Of a stretch of 64,000 nt of DNA, positions 18,942 through 27,237 are shown in pieces. The translations under genes and the position numbers were made by a program. The number at the start of each line of letters is the position of its first letter. The stretch's first letter is position 1. This DNA is from Frankia sp. AgB1.9 (GTDB lineage Bacteria; Actinomycetota; Actinomycetes; Frankiales; Frankiaceae): contig NZ_JADWYX010000002.1 of assembly GCF_016786355.1 (NCBI RefSeq), positions 1 through 64,000 on the forward strand, written 5' to 3'. The notes beneath the pieces were generated by a model. That model saw only the letters and a program-made list of their open reading frames with translations, was not told where the DNA came from and did not search any database.

Positions 18942-19345
18942 CCGATATACCGTCGGTGCTGTTCGTCTGCGTGCACAACGCCGGTCGCTCGCAGATGGCC
19001 GCCGGCTTCCTGACCCACCTCGCCGCCGGCCGCGTTCAGGTCCGCTCGGCCGGCTCGCTGCCCGCCGAGATGGTGAACCCCGTCGCGATCGCCGCGATGG
19101 CCGAGGTTGGCATCGACATCACCGCCGAGACGCCGAAGGTCCTCACCGTCGACGCGGTCGAGTCCTCGACCGTGGTCGTCACGATGGGCTGCGGCGACGC
19201 CTGCCCGGTCTTCCCCGGGATCCACTATGAGGACTGGGCACTCGAAGACCCCGCCGGCCAGGGCCTCGACGCGGTCCGGCCGATCCGCGACGCCATCCGC
19301 GCCCGCGTCGAGAAGCTCCTCGGCGACCTTCTCCCCGCCGCCTGA
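18938..19345 (+). CDS. arsC: Arsenate reductase, low-molecular-weight phosphatase fold
   Basis: 135 residues. The P-loop is CVHNAGRSQMA at about residues 11-21, and the second active region is MGCGDACPVFPG. This is the thioredoxin- or mycothiol-coupled ArsC group common in actinobacteria. It reduces arsenate to arsenite, which the adjacent channel can release. The 4-nt GTGA overlap with the channel gene shows translational coupling. Confidence 0.93.
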   Translation: MTDIPSVLFVCVHNAGRSQMAAGFLTHLAAGRVQVRSAGSLPAEMVNPVAIAAMAEVGIDITAETPKVLTVDAVESSTVVVTMGCGDACPVFPGIHYEDWALEDPAGQGLDAVRPIRDAIRARVEKLLGDLLPAA

Positions 19346-19456
19346 CGCCGAGGTCCTGATCACGATGTCGGCCGCCGCCGGACGAGGTCACAGCCCACTC
19401 GGCGCCTGTACTTGGACACATCCACCGCGTTGGACGCGACCCGTCTGGAGTGCTCT

Positions 19457-20653
19457 GTGGACCTCACCGCGAACGTGGCGGCGATGCCCTCCCGTCCCAG
19501 CTTCGTCACGATGGTGCGCGCCTGGGGTCGGATCGGCTGCCTCGGGTTCGGCGGTCCGCCGACGCACATCGCGATGTTCCGCCAGCTGTGCGTCACGGAC
19601 CGCGGCTGGCTGACGGCCCAGGAGTTCGAGGACGCGATCGCCGCCTGCAACCTGCTGCCCGGCCCCGCCTCGACCCAGCTGTCGATCTACTGCGCGTGGC
19701 GGCTGCGCGGCCGGGCCGGCGCACTCGTCGGCGGGCTGGCGTTCATCGTCCCCGGCCTGGTCGCGGTTCTGGCACTCGCGGCGCTGTTCCTGGCCGGAGC
19801 CCCACCCTGGTGGGTCCGCGCGGCCGGCGCCGGCGGGGGCGCGGCCGTCGCCGCGGTCGCGGTACACGCCGGCGTCGGCCTGCTCCCAGCCAGCTGGAGA
19901 CGAGCCAGGGCGGTCAGCCGGACGCGGTGGCCGCTGTACCTCGCCGCCGGGATCGCGGGCGCCGCGACGCTCGGACCGTGGCTCGTCCTGCCGCTGCTCG
20001 GATGCGGCCTCGTCGAGCTCGCCGCCCGCCGCGCCACTCTCGGGCACGGGGCTGGTGGGCGCCTCGCGACCATGCCGCCGATACCGCTACTGGCTGCCGG
20101 AACGGCCGCCGCCGGAAGTGGGCTGCTCGCGCTGGCCTGGGTCGCGGTCAAGGTCGGGCTGCTGTCCTACGGCGGCGGCTTCGTGATCATCCCGCTGATG
20201 CAGGCCGACGCCGTCGACCACTACCACTGGATGACCGCCGCCCAGTTCCTCAACGCCGTCGCCCTCGGCCAGATCACCCCCGGCCCCGTCGTGCACACCG
20301 TCGCCGCGGTCGGCTACGCCGCCGGCGGCCTCGCCGGCGGACTGCTCGCCGCCGCCGTCGCGTTCACCCCCTCCTTCGCGTTCATCCTCATCGGCGGCCC
20401 CCACTTCGACCGGCTCCGCACCAACCCGCGGATCCGCACCTTCCTCGACGGCGCCGGAGCAGCCGCACTCGGCGCGATCCTCGGATCCGCGATCCCGCTG
20501 GCCCTGGCCCTGCACACCGGCTGGGAGTACGCCGTCCTCGCCGGCGCCAGCGTCCTGCTCCTTGTGGCCCGACGCGGCGTCGTGCTCACGCTCCTCGCCG
20601 CCGCCCTGACCGGCATCATCATCGGCGCGGCCGGCGGCCCTGTTCCCACCTGA
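19457..20653 (+). CDS. chrA: Chromate transporter ChrA
   Basis: 398 residues from GTG 19457, chosen for the GGAG 6 nt before it; a TTG 15 codons upstream and an ATG at 19484 are alternatives. It is the two-domain ChrA form: the first half has GRIGCLGFGGPPTH and LLPGPASTQL, and the second half repeats them as VGLLSYGGGFVIIPL and GQITPGPVV, with about ten or more hydrophobic segments. It exports chromate or takes up related oxyanions. It follows arsC by 111 nt, so it may share the metal-responsive unit. Confidence 0.92.
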   Translation: MDLTANVAAMPSRPSFVTMVRAWGRIGCLGFGGPPTHIAMFRQLCVTDRGWLTAQEFEDAIAACNLLPGPASTQLSIYCAWRLRGRAGALVGGLAFIVPGLVAVLALAALFLAGAPPWWVRAAGAGGGAAVAAVAVHAGVGLLPASWRRARAVSRTRWPLYLAAGIAGAATLGPWLVLPLLGCGLVELAARRATLGHGAGGRLATMPPIPLLAAGTAAAGSGLLALAWVAVKVGLLSYGGGFVIIPLMQADAVDHYHWMTAAQFLNAVALGQITPGPVVHTVAAVGYAAGGLAGGLLAAAVAFTPSFAFILIGGPHFDRLRTNPRIRTFLDGAGAAALGAILGSAIPLALALHTGWEYAVLAGASVLLLVARRGVVLTLLAAALTGIIIGAAGGPVPT

Positions 20654-20659
20654 CCGCGG

Positions 20660-22213
20660 CTACGTCGTGAGGATGGCGATGACGAGAAGCTCGACCACGG
20701 CGACGATCAGGAGTACCCAGGCCAGGTCCCCGCCTCGCGTCCCAAGGTCGTCAGGCGGCCTCGCAAGGTCCTCCTCGCCGGGCTCCCAGCCGTCGGCCAC
20801 CTGCTCGGCCGCCCGGTCCGGGGTCTGCTCGGCGACCGGCCCGGCCGTCTGGTCGGCCACCGGCTCGGCTGCCGCGTCGGCCACCTGCTCGGCGGCCTCG
20901 GCTCGCCGCGTCGTCGCCTCGAGATCGGTCTGGAGGCGGCGGATCTCCTCGTCGGCCGCCGCGAGCCGCGCCGAGCTCTCCGCCCGTTCCCGCAGCGCCG
21001 CGAGCCGCTCGGGCTCCCGTCGGGCGAGCTCCTCCTGGAGCCGGGTGACCTCGGCCTCCAGCCGCGCCACCCGCGGCTCGGGCCCTGGCGCGCTCAGCAG
21101 CCGGGCGCACCAGTCGGCGATGCTTCGCGTGCTGGTCGGGTCGATCGGGTGGAGCCGGCCCAGCCGTTCGGTAAAAGGACGACCACCGGGTGCGTCGGCC
21201 CCGGAAGGCCTGGGCGAGCCCGGAGCGGGTTGGGTGGCGGCCAGCTCGGCGAGGTACTCCGCCGCGAGCAGCTCCCCCGCCCGGGCGAACACCGCGGGGT
21301 CGGGGCTCCACCCGTCTCCGAGGCGCACGAAGAGGGGATCCCGGTCGACCGGGCGGGCCGAGGACGAAGCGGAGAACACGAACCGGGGCACCGGGCGCGC
21401 CGGGGCGCCCGGCAGCGGCCAGTCCTGCGCGGCGACGAAGGTCGGCTCGCCGGCGACGGGCCGCAGCACCGGATGGTGCAGCAGGCCGAACAGGCACCAC
21501 CCCAAAGCCTCACTGTCGGCCGCGGGGCCGGGAGCGACCCACAACCTCCGTTCCCGGTCCCCCGCCGACCCGTAGCGCAGCGCGGCGGCGACCAGCCGCG
21601 CCAGCACCGCCTGGTCGACCGCGCCGGCGCTCTCGGCGATCCGCCACGCGGGCACCGCGAGCCCCTCCAGGGCGTGCGCCGTGATCGGCTCGTTGTGGCC
21701 ACGGCCGTCCGCGTCGTCGGGGGTTCGCGCCAGGGCCTCGAACACGGCGGCGAACGCGTTCTCCGGCCGCTCGCCATCCTGATCGTTCGCGCCCGCCGTG
21801 GTCCGGTCGCCGGGGGCGCCCGGCTCGACGCCGCGCGACGGGCGCGGCCACAGACGCAGCGCCAGCTCGGCGGTGAGATCGTCGGCGTTCCCGATCAGCA
21901 GGTATCCGCGCGCGTCCAGCCGTGGGTCGGCGCCGATCTCGCCACGGACGGCTACGAGAGCCAGGCCCTCGTCCACGAGCCGGCACACGCTCGACTCGGC
22001 GCCGCTGCCCACCGGGCTGGCGTACTCGCCGAACCACCGGTCGCAGTCCGCCAGGGACGGCCCGCCCAGCGACGACGCCACCGGCGCGAACCCCAGCACG
22101 TCGGGCTGGCCAGCCGCTTTCGCCCAGACCGGCCCGTAGGCGATGTAGTGGACGAGACCCTGCGTCCCCAGCCGATGGACACCCGGGGCCGGCCGTACGG
22201 GGGGCGGCATCAT
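20660..22213 (-). CDS. Unrecognised tail-anchored protein with coiled coil
   Basis: 517 residues, family not recognised. The N-terminal two thirds are globular and contain VHRLGTQGLVHYIAYGPVWA, a small-domain repeat of Trp-, Phe- and Gly-rich blocks, and GWCLFGLLHHPVLRPVAG. A heptad-like region follows (about 375-445: VARLEAEVTRLQEELARREP and onward), then a low-complexity Ala/Glu/Val repeat rich in AEQ/ADQ. The last 20 residues form one hydrophobic helix with almost nothing after it, so the protein is probably tail anchored with its bulk in the cytoplasm. It ends 6 nt from the chrA stop, convergently. It might be an adaptor of a membrane-bound signalling complex, but that is only a guess. 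Confidence 0.7.
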   Translation of the reverse strand: MMPPPVRPAPGVHRLGTQGLVHYIAYGPVWAKAAGQPDVLGFAPVASSLGGPSLADCDRWFGEYASPVGSGAESSVCRLVDEGLALVAVRGEIGADPRLDARGYLLIGNADDLTAELALRLWPRPSRGVEPGAPGDRTTAGANDQDGERPENAFAAVFEALARTPDDADGRGHNEPITAHALEGLAVPAWRIAESAGAVDQAVLARLVAAALRYGSAGDRERRLWVAPGPAADSEALGWCLFGLLHHPVLRPVAGEPTFVAAQDWPLPGAPARPVPRFVFSASSSARPVDRDPLFVRLGDGWSPDPAVFARAGELLAAEYLAELAATQPAPGSPRPSGADAPGGRPFTERLGRLHPIDPTSTRSIADWCARLLSAPGPEPRVARLEAEVTRLQEELARREPERLAALRERAESSARLAAADEEIRRLQTDLEATTRRAEAAEQVADAAAEPVADQTAGPVAEQTPDRAAEQVADGWEPGEEDLARPPDDLGTRGGDLAWVLLIVAVVELLVIAILTT

Positions 22214-22530
22214 CCCGGGCTACCCGCGCGGGTCGAGCGCCAGGGCGGGGGTGGACCGCGGGGAGATCGGCCGCTGTCGCGTCGTCCAGTCCCGCCAGGC
22301 GGTCCGCACGCGGCTCGCAGCCGCCTTGTCTCGACACATTCGTCGCGTCCTACCCAACGGCGTAGAAGGGGCAGCAAACGCCAGTATCAGGCGGCCCTAT
22401 TCAACCGGACGGTAACGGGCCAGTCCATAGGCGTGACGGTGCGCGCCGCCTCCCGCTGGGCCGGCCGGCGCGGCCGATCGGCCTGACTGGGGAATGCTGG
22501 CGGGGTGGTCCCGCGTCCCGCCACCGCCTC
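22214..22530. other. Intergenic, divergent promoters expected
   Basis: 317 bp between two divergent genes. It must hold promoters for the tail-anchored protein and the FUSC protein. I see no convincing small gene, RNA or strong palindrome. Confidence 0.5.
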
Positions 22531-24213
22531 ATGACGAGCGAGCCGCGCCGTCCCCCGGTGCCCGCGCCCGTCGGTCCGAGCCGGTTCGGCGCGGCGTTCG
22601 GCGTGGCCCGGCCGCGGGGGCGGCTGCGGTTGGCGGTCGTCAGCGCGCTCGCGTTCGCCGTGCCGCTGACCGTGGGCGAGCTCGCCGGACGGCTGCAGTA
22701 CGGGCTGCTGGCGACCTTCGGCGCGTTCACCGCCGCCTACTTCCCGGACGCGGCGCTGGCGTTCCGGGCGCGGGCGCTGCCGCTCGTCGGGGTCGGCCTC
22801 GCCGGGTCCGCGGCGATCGGCGTGGCGGTGGCGGGAGCCAGCTGGACGATCGCGGTGGGCATCTCCGCGCTGGCGGCCGTCGCGACGCTGCTCGTGCGCG
22901 CGTTCGACGTGCCCGCGCCCGGCGCCTACCCGTTCGTCATCAGCTGCGCCGTGGCCACGCAGCTTCCGGAGGATGTCGAGCGGATCGGAGAGCGGGTGGC
23001 GCTCACGCTGGCCGGAGCGGCCTTCGCCTGGCTGCTCGCGCTGGCCGTGGCGCTTCCGGACCGGCACGGGCCGGCGCGGCGGGCGGCCGTCGCCGGGCTG
23101 GCCGACCCAGGGGTTCCCGAGGCGACGGCCGCGCCGCTGCCCGCCGTTCGGGCGGAATGGGGCCGGCGGCTGGACCGTGACTCGCTGGCCTGGCCACTGG
23201 CCGCCCGCGCCGGCCTGGCCGGGCTCGTCGCCGCTGCGCTGGCGATCGCGGCCGGGGTGGAGCATCCCTACTGGGCTCCGGCCGCCGCCGCCACCGTGGT
23301 GCAGGGCTCGACCGTCCGGTCTGCGGGCCGGCGGTCCCTGCAGCGGGCCGCGGGGACAGCCCTCGGAGCGCTCGTCGCGCTGGGCATCCTCAGCGTGCAG
23401 CTGCCCGTCTGGTGGCTCATCGCCATGATCGCCGTGCTGGAGGGCGGCGCCCAGGTCCTCATGGCGGCGAACTACGGCCTGGCGACGGTTCTCGTCACCC
23501 CGCTCGCGCTGATCCTGGTGGAGTTCGCCAGGCCGGGCACGCCGCCGTCTGAGCTGGTCGCGCCACGTCTGCTGGACACGCTGCTCGGCTGCGTCGTCGG
23601 TCTCGCCGTCGTCCTGTCGCTGTGGCCGCACGCCGCCGAGCGCAGGCTGCCGCGAGCGCTCGCGGAGTCCCTCGACGCGACCGGTGACCTGCTCGTCCTT
23701 CGGCTCGCGGCGAACGGTTCGGGCCCGGTCGGCTGTGCGAGCAGGGCCGACGGCGACGGCACAGCCGAGGGCGACGGCACAGCCTGCGGCGTGGGCACGG
23801 CGGGGGCGAGTACCGAGGCTGCGCTCGCCGCTGCCCGCGAGCGGCTGGAGATGGCCCTTGCCCGGATGACCACGCTGCACGCCGACGCCGAGGACGAGCA
23901 GCTGCGCGGACGGCGGACGGCGGATCTGCTCTGGCCCGCTGTGGTCGCGGCCCGCCGGCTCGGCTATCTCGTGCTGGCCGCTCCGGCCGGTCTCCACCGG
24001 CCGGCGCCAGCCGGCCTGGCCCGGGTAGGCGGCGCGTTCCAGGCCTGCGCCGACGCGGTGACCGGCGGTCCGCAGCCGAACGACGACCTGGTCGGCGCCC
24101 TGCCCGCCTTCGTCCCGCTGCGGACCGAGTTCGCCGCCTGCGCCGACGCGGTGCGGACCGCCCGGACGGCCGGAGCGCTACCACCACCCAGCCGGCGGTC
24201 CCGGCGGACCTGA
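22531..24213 (+). CDS. FUSC-family inner-membrane protein (aromatic acid exporter-like)
   Basis: 560 residues. Two blocks of hydrophobic helices (about residues 30-175 and 220-370) are separated by a cytoplasmic linker and followed by a soluble C-terminal region. The second block has the FUSC-like motif PYWAPAAAATVVQGS and RAAGTALGALVAL. Such proteins are linked to efflux of hydroxylated aromatic acids or siderophore-type solutes; the substrate is not known. A 54-nt in-frame tandem repeat (23752-23805) codes for GDGTAE/GDGTAC/GVGTAG in the C-terminal region. The stop lies 3 nt from the convergent SDR stop. Confidence 0.85.
   Translation: MTSEPRRPPVPAPVGPSRFGAAFGVARPRGRLRLAVVSALAFAVPLTVGELAGRLQYGLLATFGAFTAAYFPDAALAFRARALPLVGVGLAGSAAIGVAVAGASWTIAVGISALAAVATLLVRAFDVPAPGAYPFVISCAVATQLPEDVERIGERVALTLAGAAFAWLLALAVALPDRHGPARRAAVAGLADPGVPEATAAPLPAVRAEWGRRLDRDSLAWPLAARAGLAGLVAAALAIAAGVEHPYWAPAAAATVVQGSTVRSAGRRSLQRAAGTALGALVALGILSVQLPVWWLIAMIAVLEGGAQVLMAANYGLATVLVTPLALILVEFARPGTPPSELVAPRLLDTLLGCVVGLAVVLSLWPHAAERRLPRALAESLDATGDLLVLRLAANGSGPVGCASRADGDGTAEGDGTACGVGTAGASTEAALAAARERLEMALARMTTLHADAEDEQLRGRRTADLLWPAVVAARRLGYLVLAAPAGLHRPAPAGLARVGGAFQACADAVTGGPQPNDDLVGALPAFVPLRTEFAACADAVRTARTAGALPPPSRRSRRT
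23752..23805 (+). repeat. Three 18-nt in-frame tandem repeats in the FUSC gene
   Basis: Units 23752-23769, 23770-23787 and 23788-23805. The first two share 15 identical leading bases (GGCGACGGCACAGCC); the third is diverged. The frame is kept, giving three GxGTAx hexapeptides in a poorly conserved loop. Confidence 0.8.
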
Positions 24214-24216
24214 GCG

Positions 24217-25005
24217 TCAGGCGGTGGGCTTGCCGGTCTTCTCGGCGCCCATCCCCGAGTAGCCGATGGAGTATCCGCCGTCCACGGGCATCAGCAGGCC
24301 CGTGACGTAGGAGGCCTCGTCGCTGGCCAGGAACAGGGCGGCCGCGGCGACCTCGTCCGACAGGCCCCAGCGGTCCATCGGGATCCCCGGGAGCCGGTAG
24401 ACGCCGGGAGGGGGTTCGGGCGACACCTTCGACATCGCCACGAGGCCGGTCCAGATCGTGCCGGGGCAGACCGCGTTCACCCTGATGTTGTCATCGGCGT
24501 AGTCGAGGGCCGCGGCTTTCGTCAGCTGGTTCACGCCGGCTTTGGCAGCCCCGTAGACCCCGTGGTTCTTGAAGCCGACGACCGCCGTCGCCGACGAGAT
24601 GTTGACGATCGAGCCGCCGCCGGCGCCGCGCATCGCGATGATGCCGTACTTCATGCAGAAGAAGACACCCCGGAGATTCACCCCGTGCACCCGGTCCCAG
24701 TCCGCGGTGGTCTGCTCGTGTAAAGGCCTCAGCTTGCCGCCGAACCCGGCGTTGTTCACGAGGACGTCGATCCGGCCGAACGCGTCGTGCGCCGTCGTCA
24801 TCAGCCGTCGGACATCCGCCTCGTCGCCGACGTCCGCCTGGACCCCGACGGCCGCCGGGCCGATCTCGCCGGCTACCTCGACCGCCCGGCCGCTGACGCT
24901 GGCGCAGACGACGTTCGCCCCTTCGGCGGCGAACCGGTGCGCTATCGCCTTACCGATTCCCGAGCCCGCGCCCGTGATGACCGCGACCTTGTCCTTCAGA
25001 CGCAT
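24217..25005 (-). CDS. Short-chain dehydrogenase/reductase
   Basis: 262 residues. TGAGSGIG cofactor loop, NNAG in VLVNNAGFGG, catalytic Ser in NISSATAV and YGAAKAG. The ATG at 25005 has GGGAGG at good spacing. It is the last gene on the minus arm of the 24-45 kb catabolic island, 61 nt after the GntR regulator, so it may be the regulator's own downstream partner. It is one of five SDRs in this island, showing several alcohol/ketone steps. Confidence 0.92.
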   Translation of the reverse strand: MRLKDKVAVITGAGSGIGKAIAHRFAAEGANVVCASVSGRAVEVAGEIGPAAVGVQADVGDEADVRRLMTTAHDAFGRIDVLVNNAGFGGKLRPLHEQTTADWDRVHGVNLRGVFFCMKYGIIAMRGAGGGSIVNISSATAVVGFKNHGVYGAAKAGVNQLTKAAALDYADDNIRVNAVCPGTIWTGLVAMSKVSPEPPPGVYRLPGIPMDRWGLSDEVAAAALFLASDEASYVTGLLMPVDGGYSIGYSGMGAEKTGKPTA

Positions 25006-25066
25006 GATTGCCTCCCTGGCTTCGTCAGAACCGCCCGGCGGCTGGGCCGTAGGGAGGTATCGCCTT

Positions 25067-25741
25067 TCAGCCGCCTTCCGGCCCGGGAGGCGCGACAACA
25101 GTCCGCATCATGACCGCCCGGGCGTTTCGAAGATGGGCGGTCATCACGGCCGTGGCCCACTGCGGGTCACCGGCGCGCATGGCGGCGACGATTTCGGCGT
25201 GGTGCGCCAGGCTTCGCCGCATCGACGCGTCGTCATAGGCGTGGAAGTTCCGCATGATGACCGGCGCCCGGACCGCACCCGCCAGTGCCGCGGCGAAGGC
25301 CGGCGCGCCGGCAAGCTCCACCAACCGGCCATGGAACGCGGTATTCAGCGGGATCAGGGCGTCCAGGTCCTGCTCCGGCCCCGGCAGGCCGACCGCCAAC
25401 ATCCGGGTGGCGAGGCCGTCCAGCTCGGCGATGTCCGCCTCGGCCGCCAGCTCGGTGGCCAGTCCCGTCAGCCGTGGCTCCAGCGTCGACCGCAGCTCGA
25501 ACACGCCTTCCAGCTCGTCCGACGACCAGCTGGCCACCCGGGCGCCCCGATTGGGCGGGAGCTCCACCAACGCCTCGGCGGCCAGCTGGCGCAACGCCTC
25601 CCGAACCGGGGTCCGGCTGACGCCCAACTGCTCGGCCAGCTCGGTCTCCGCCAGCCGCGCGCCGGGAGGAAACGTATTGTCGAGAATAAGCTCCCGCAGG
25701 ACCTCAACCACGCGCCCGGTCGATGTCACCACCCGGGCCAC
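25067..25741 (-). CDS. GntR-family regulator, FCD (FadR-like) group
   Basis: 224 residues from GTG 25741. The N-terminal winged helix reads LAETELAEQLGVSRTPVREALRQL (last part of the motif) and is followed by an all-helical FCD effector domain with metal-binding-type Asp and His residues (FHGRLVELAG, HAEIVAAMRAGD). A GTG at 25801 would add 20 residues, but it coincides with a possible -10 (TATAGGA, 25811-25805). The later start, with GGAGG 4 nt before it, is therefore preferred. Probably responds to an acyl or organic acid intermediate of this island. Confidence 0.86.
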   Translation of the reverse strand: MARVVTSTGRVVEVLRELILDNTFPPGARLAETELAEQLGVSRTPVREALRQLAAEALVELPPNRGARVASWSSDELEGVFELRSTLEPRLTGLATELAAEADIAELDGLATRMLAVGLPGPEQDLDALIPLNTAFHGRLVELAGAPAFAAALAGAVRAPVIMRNFHAYDDASMRRSLAHHAEIVAAMRAGDPQWATAVMTAHLRNARAVMMRTVVAPPGPEGG

Positions 25742-25749
25742 AATGCCTC

Positions 25750-25771
25750 CACTATGATGGCCGTCATTGTG
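25750..25771. promoter_or_regulatory. Near-palindromic operator upstream of the GntR gene
   Basis: A 22-bp site whose two 11-base halves match at 9 of 11 positions, centred on GGCC, between the likely -10 element (25811-25805) and the GTG 25741. This position suits autorepression by the GntR protein; binding is inferred. Confidence 0.5.
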
Positions 25772-25856
25772 AGGCCACCGCCATTCATACGGAAATTGCA
25801 CACATCCTATACGCGGGGCTCAGTGAAGGCAAGAAAGCGTTCAGTACGTAACGCCC

Positions 25857-26468
25857 TCATCGGCCCGGCGAGCCGGGCCCGGTGGCCGCGGGAAGATAAG
25901 GCGCGAGATCCGGCTCCGGCTCGACCGCGAACGATCGCAACGCGAAGGCCACCATTTCATAGGTGCCCACGGTGAAGATGACATCCATGAGCTGCCGCGC
26001 GTCGAACTCACCCGCGAGAACGCTCCAGGTCTCGTCGCCCACTCTGGCCTCAGCGAGCAGCTCGTCCACGGCCCGCAGCAGGGAACGCTCGACCAGGGAC
26101 CAGCCGGGCGCGTCCGGGCCGTCGGACACCCGGCGGATCTCCTCGTCCCGCAGGCCCGCGTCCTGCGCGAGAATGGTGTGCTGAGCCCATTCGTAGTCAC
26201 ATTTCCGGAGCGCCGCCACCCGGAGCACCAGAAGCTCCCGCTGCCGGGCCGACAGTGTCGTTCCGTACAGGATGTGCCCGTTGAAGCTGAGGAATTCCCT
26301 GGTCAGCGCCGGATGGTGGGCGAGGGTGCCGAGCAGGTTGACGCCGGACTGGCCGCCACCGCCCTCGGCGGCCTTGTCGCCGATGACGGCGGACCGGAAG
26401 TCGGCGATGAACGTCGTCAGCGCCGGAGGCCATTCCTCGGGCGGCATGGGCGATACGCGGGCCGTCAT
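25857..26468 (-). CDS. Carboxymuconolactone decarboxylase family protein
   Basis: 203 residues, AhpD/CMD-type helical fold with the block SARQRELLVLRVAALRKCDY and the Cys-x5-His pair in KCDYEWAQH. The second cysteine of the AhpD CxxC pair is absent, so a peroxidase role is unlikely; a decarboxylase or hydrolase-like role on a catabolic intermediate is possible. The ATG at 26468 follows GAAAGGAG. The gene sits 25 nt after the SDR in the same operon. Confidence 0.88.
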   Translation of the reverse strand: MTARVSPMPPEEWPPALTTFIADFRSAVIGDKAAEGGGGQSGVNLLGTLAHHPALTREFLSFNGHILYGTTLSARQRELLVLRVAALRKCDYEWAQHTILAQDAGLRDEEIRRVSDGPDAPGWSLVERSLLRAVDELLAEARVGDETWSVLAGEFDARQLMDVIFTVGTYEMVAFALRSFAVEPEPDLAPYLPAATGPGSPGR

Positions 26469-26493
26469 GGTCGACTCCTTTCGCCGTGCAGGG

Positions 26494-27237
26494 TCAGATG
26501 ACCCGTCCACCGTTGATACCCAGGGACTGGCCGGTGATGTAGCCGGCCTCGTCGCTCGCCAGGAACGCGCACGCGGCGGCGATGTCCTCGGGACGCCCGA
26601 TCCGGCCGACCGGGGTCTTCTCGATCTGCTGGTCGACGTCGATGAAGCCCCGCTGCACGGTGTCGCGGAGCATCGGCGTGTCGATGAAGCCGGGCGGGAT
26701 CGTGTTGACCGTGACCCCGTACCGGGCGAACTCCAGCGCCAGGACCTTGCTGAGGCCCACCACGCCCGACTTCGCGGCCACGTAGCCGGCGAGACCGGGC
26801 GGCGGCCCGTAGACGCTCGACGACGAGATGTTGATGATGCGGCCCCAGCCGTTCTCGATCATGTGGGGAAGGACCGCCTGGCAGCAGTCGAACGTTCCCG
26901 TGAGGTTGACGGCCAGCATCCGGTGCCAGGCCTCGGCGGTCGTTTCGAGGAACTTGTCCTCGACGGTCAGGCCGGCGTTGTTCACCAGGATCGTCGGCGG
27001 GCCCAGCCGGGCCAGCACCTCGTCGATCCCGGCGTCGATCCCGGCGCGATTTGTCACGTCGACGGGTACTCCGATGGCCTTCCCACCGGCCTTCTCGATC
27101 GACTCGGCCGCGGCCTTCGCCGCATCGCCGCTGAGGTCGAAGACCGCCACCAGGGCTCCGTCGGCGGCCAGCCGCTGGCTGATCGCGCCGCCGATACCTG
27201 ATCCGCCCCCGGTGACGATGGCCGTCCGCGCGCTCAT
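26494..27237 (-). CDS. Short-chain dehydrogenase/reductase
   Basis: 247 residues. TGGGSGIG loop, NNAG in ILVNNAGLTV, catalytic NISSSSVYG and YVAAKSG. Resembles the FabG/3-hydroxyacyl and acetoacetyl dehydrogenase group, but substrate specificity cannot be read. Its ATG overlaps the dioxygenase stop by 4 nt (ATGA), so the two are translationally coupled and their reactions probably follow each other. Confidence 0.93.
   Translation of the reverse strand: MSARTAIVTGGGSGIGGAISQRLAADGALVAVFDLSGDAAKAAAESIEKAGGKAIGVPVDVTNRAGIDAGIDEVLARLGPPTILVNNAGLTVEDKFLETTAEAWHRMLAVNLTGTFDCCQAVLPHMIENGWGRIINISSSSVYGPPPGLAGYVAAKSGVVGLSKVLALEFARYGVTVNTIPPGFIDTPMLRDTVQRGFIDVDQQIEKTPVGRIGRPEDIAAACAFLASDEAGYITGQSLGINGGRVI

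Noticed and set aside
19412-19456. TTG start for ChrA
   Set aside because: The GTG at 19457 has GGAG at proper spacing and the family homology begins later than either; TTG remains possible but weaker.
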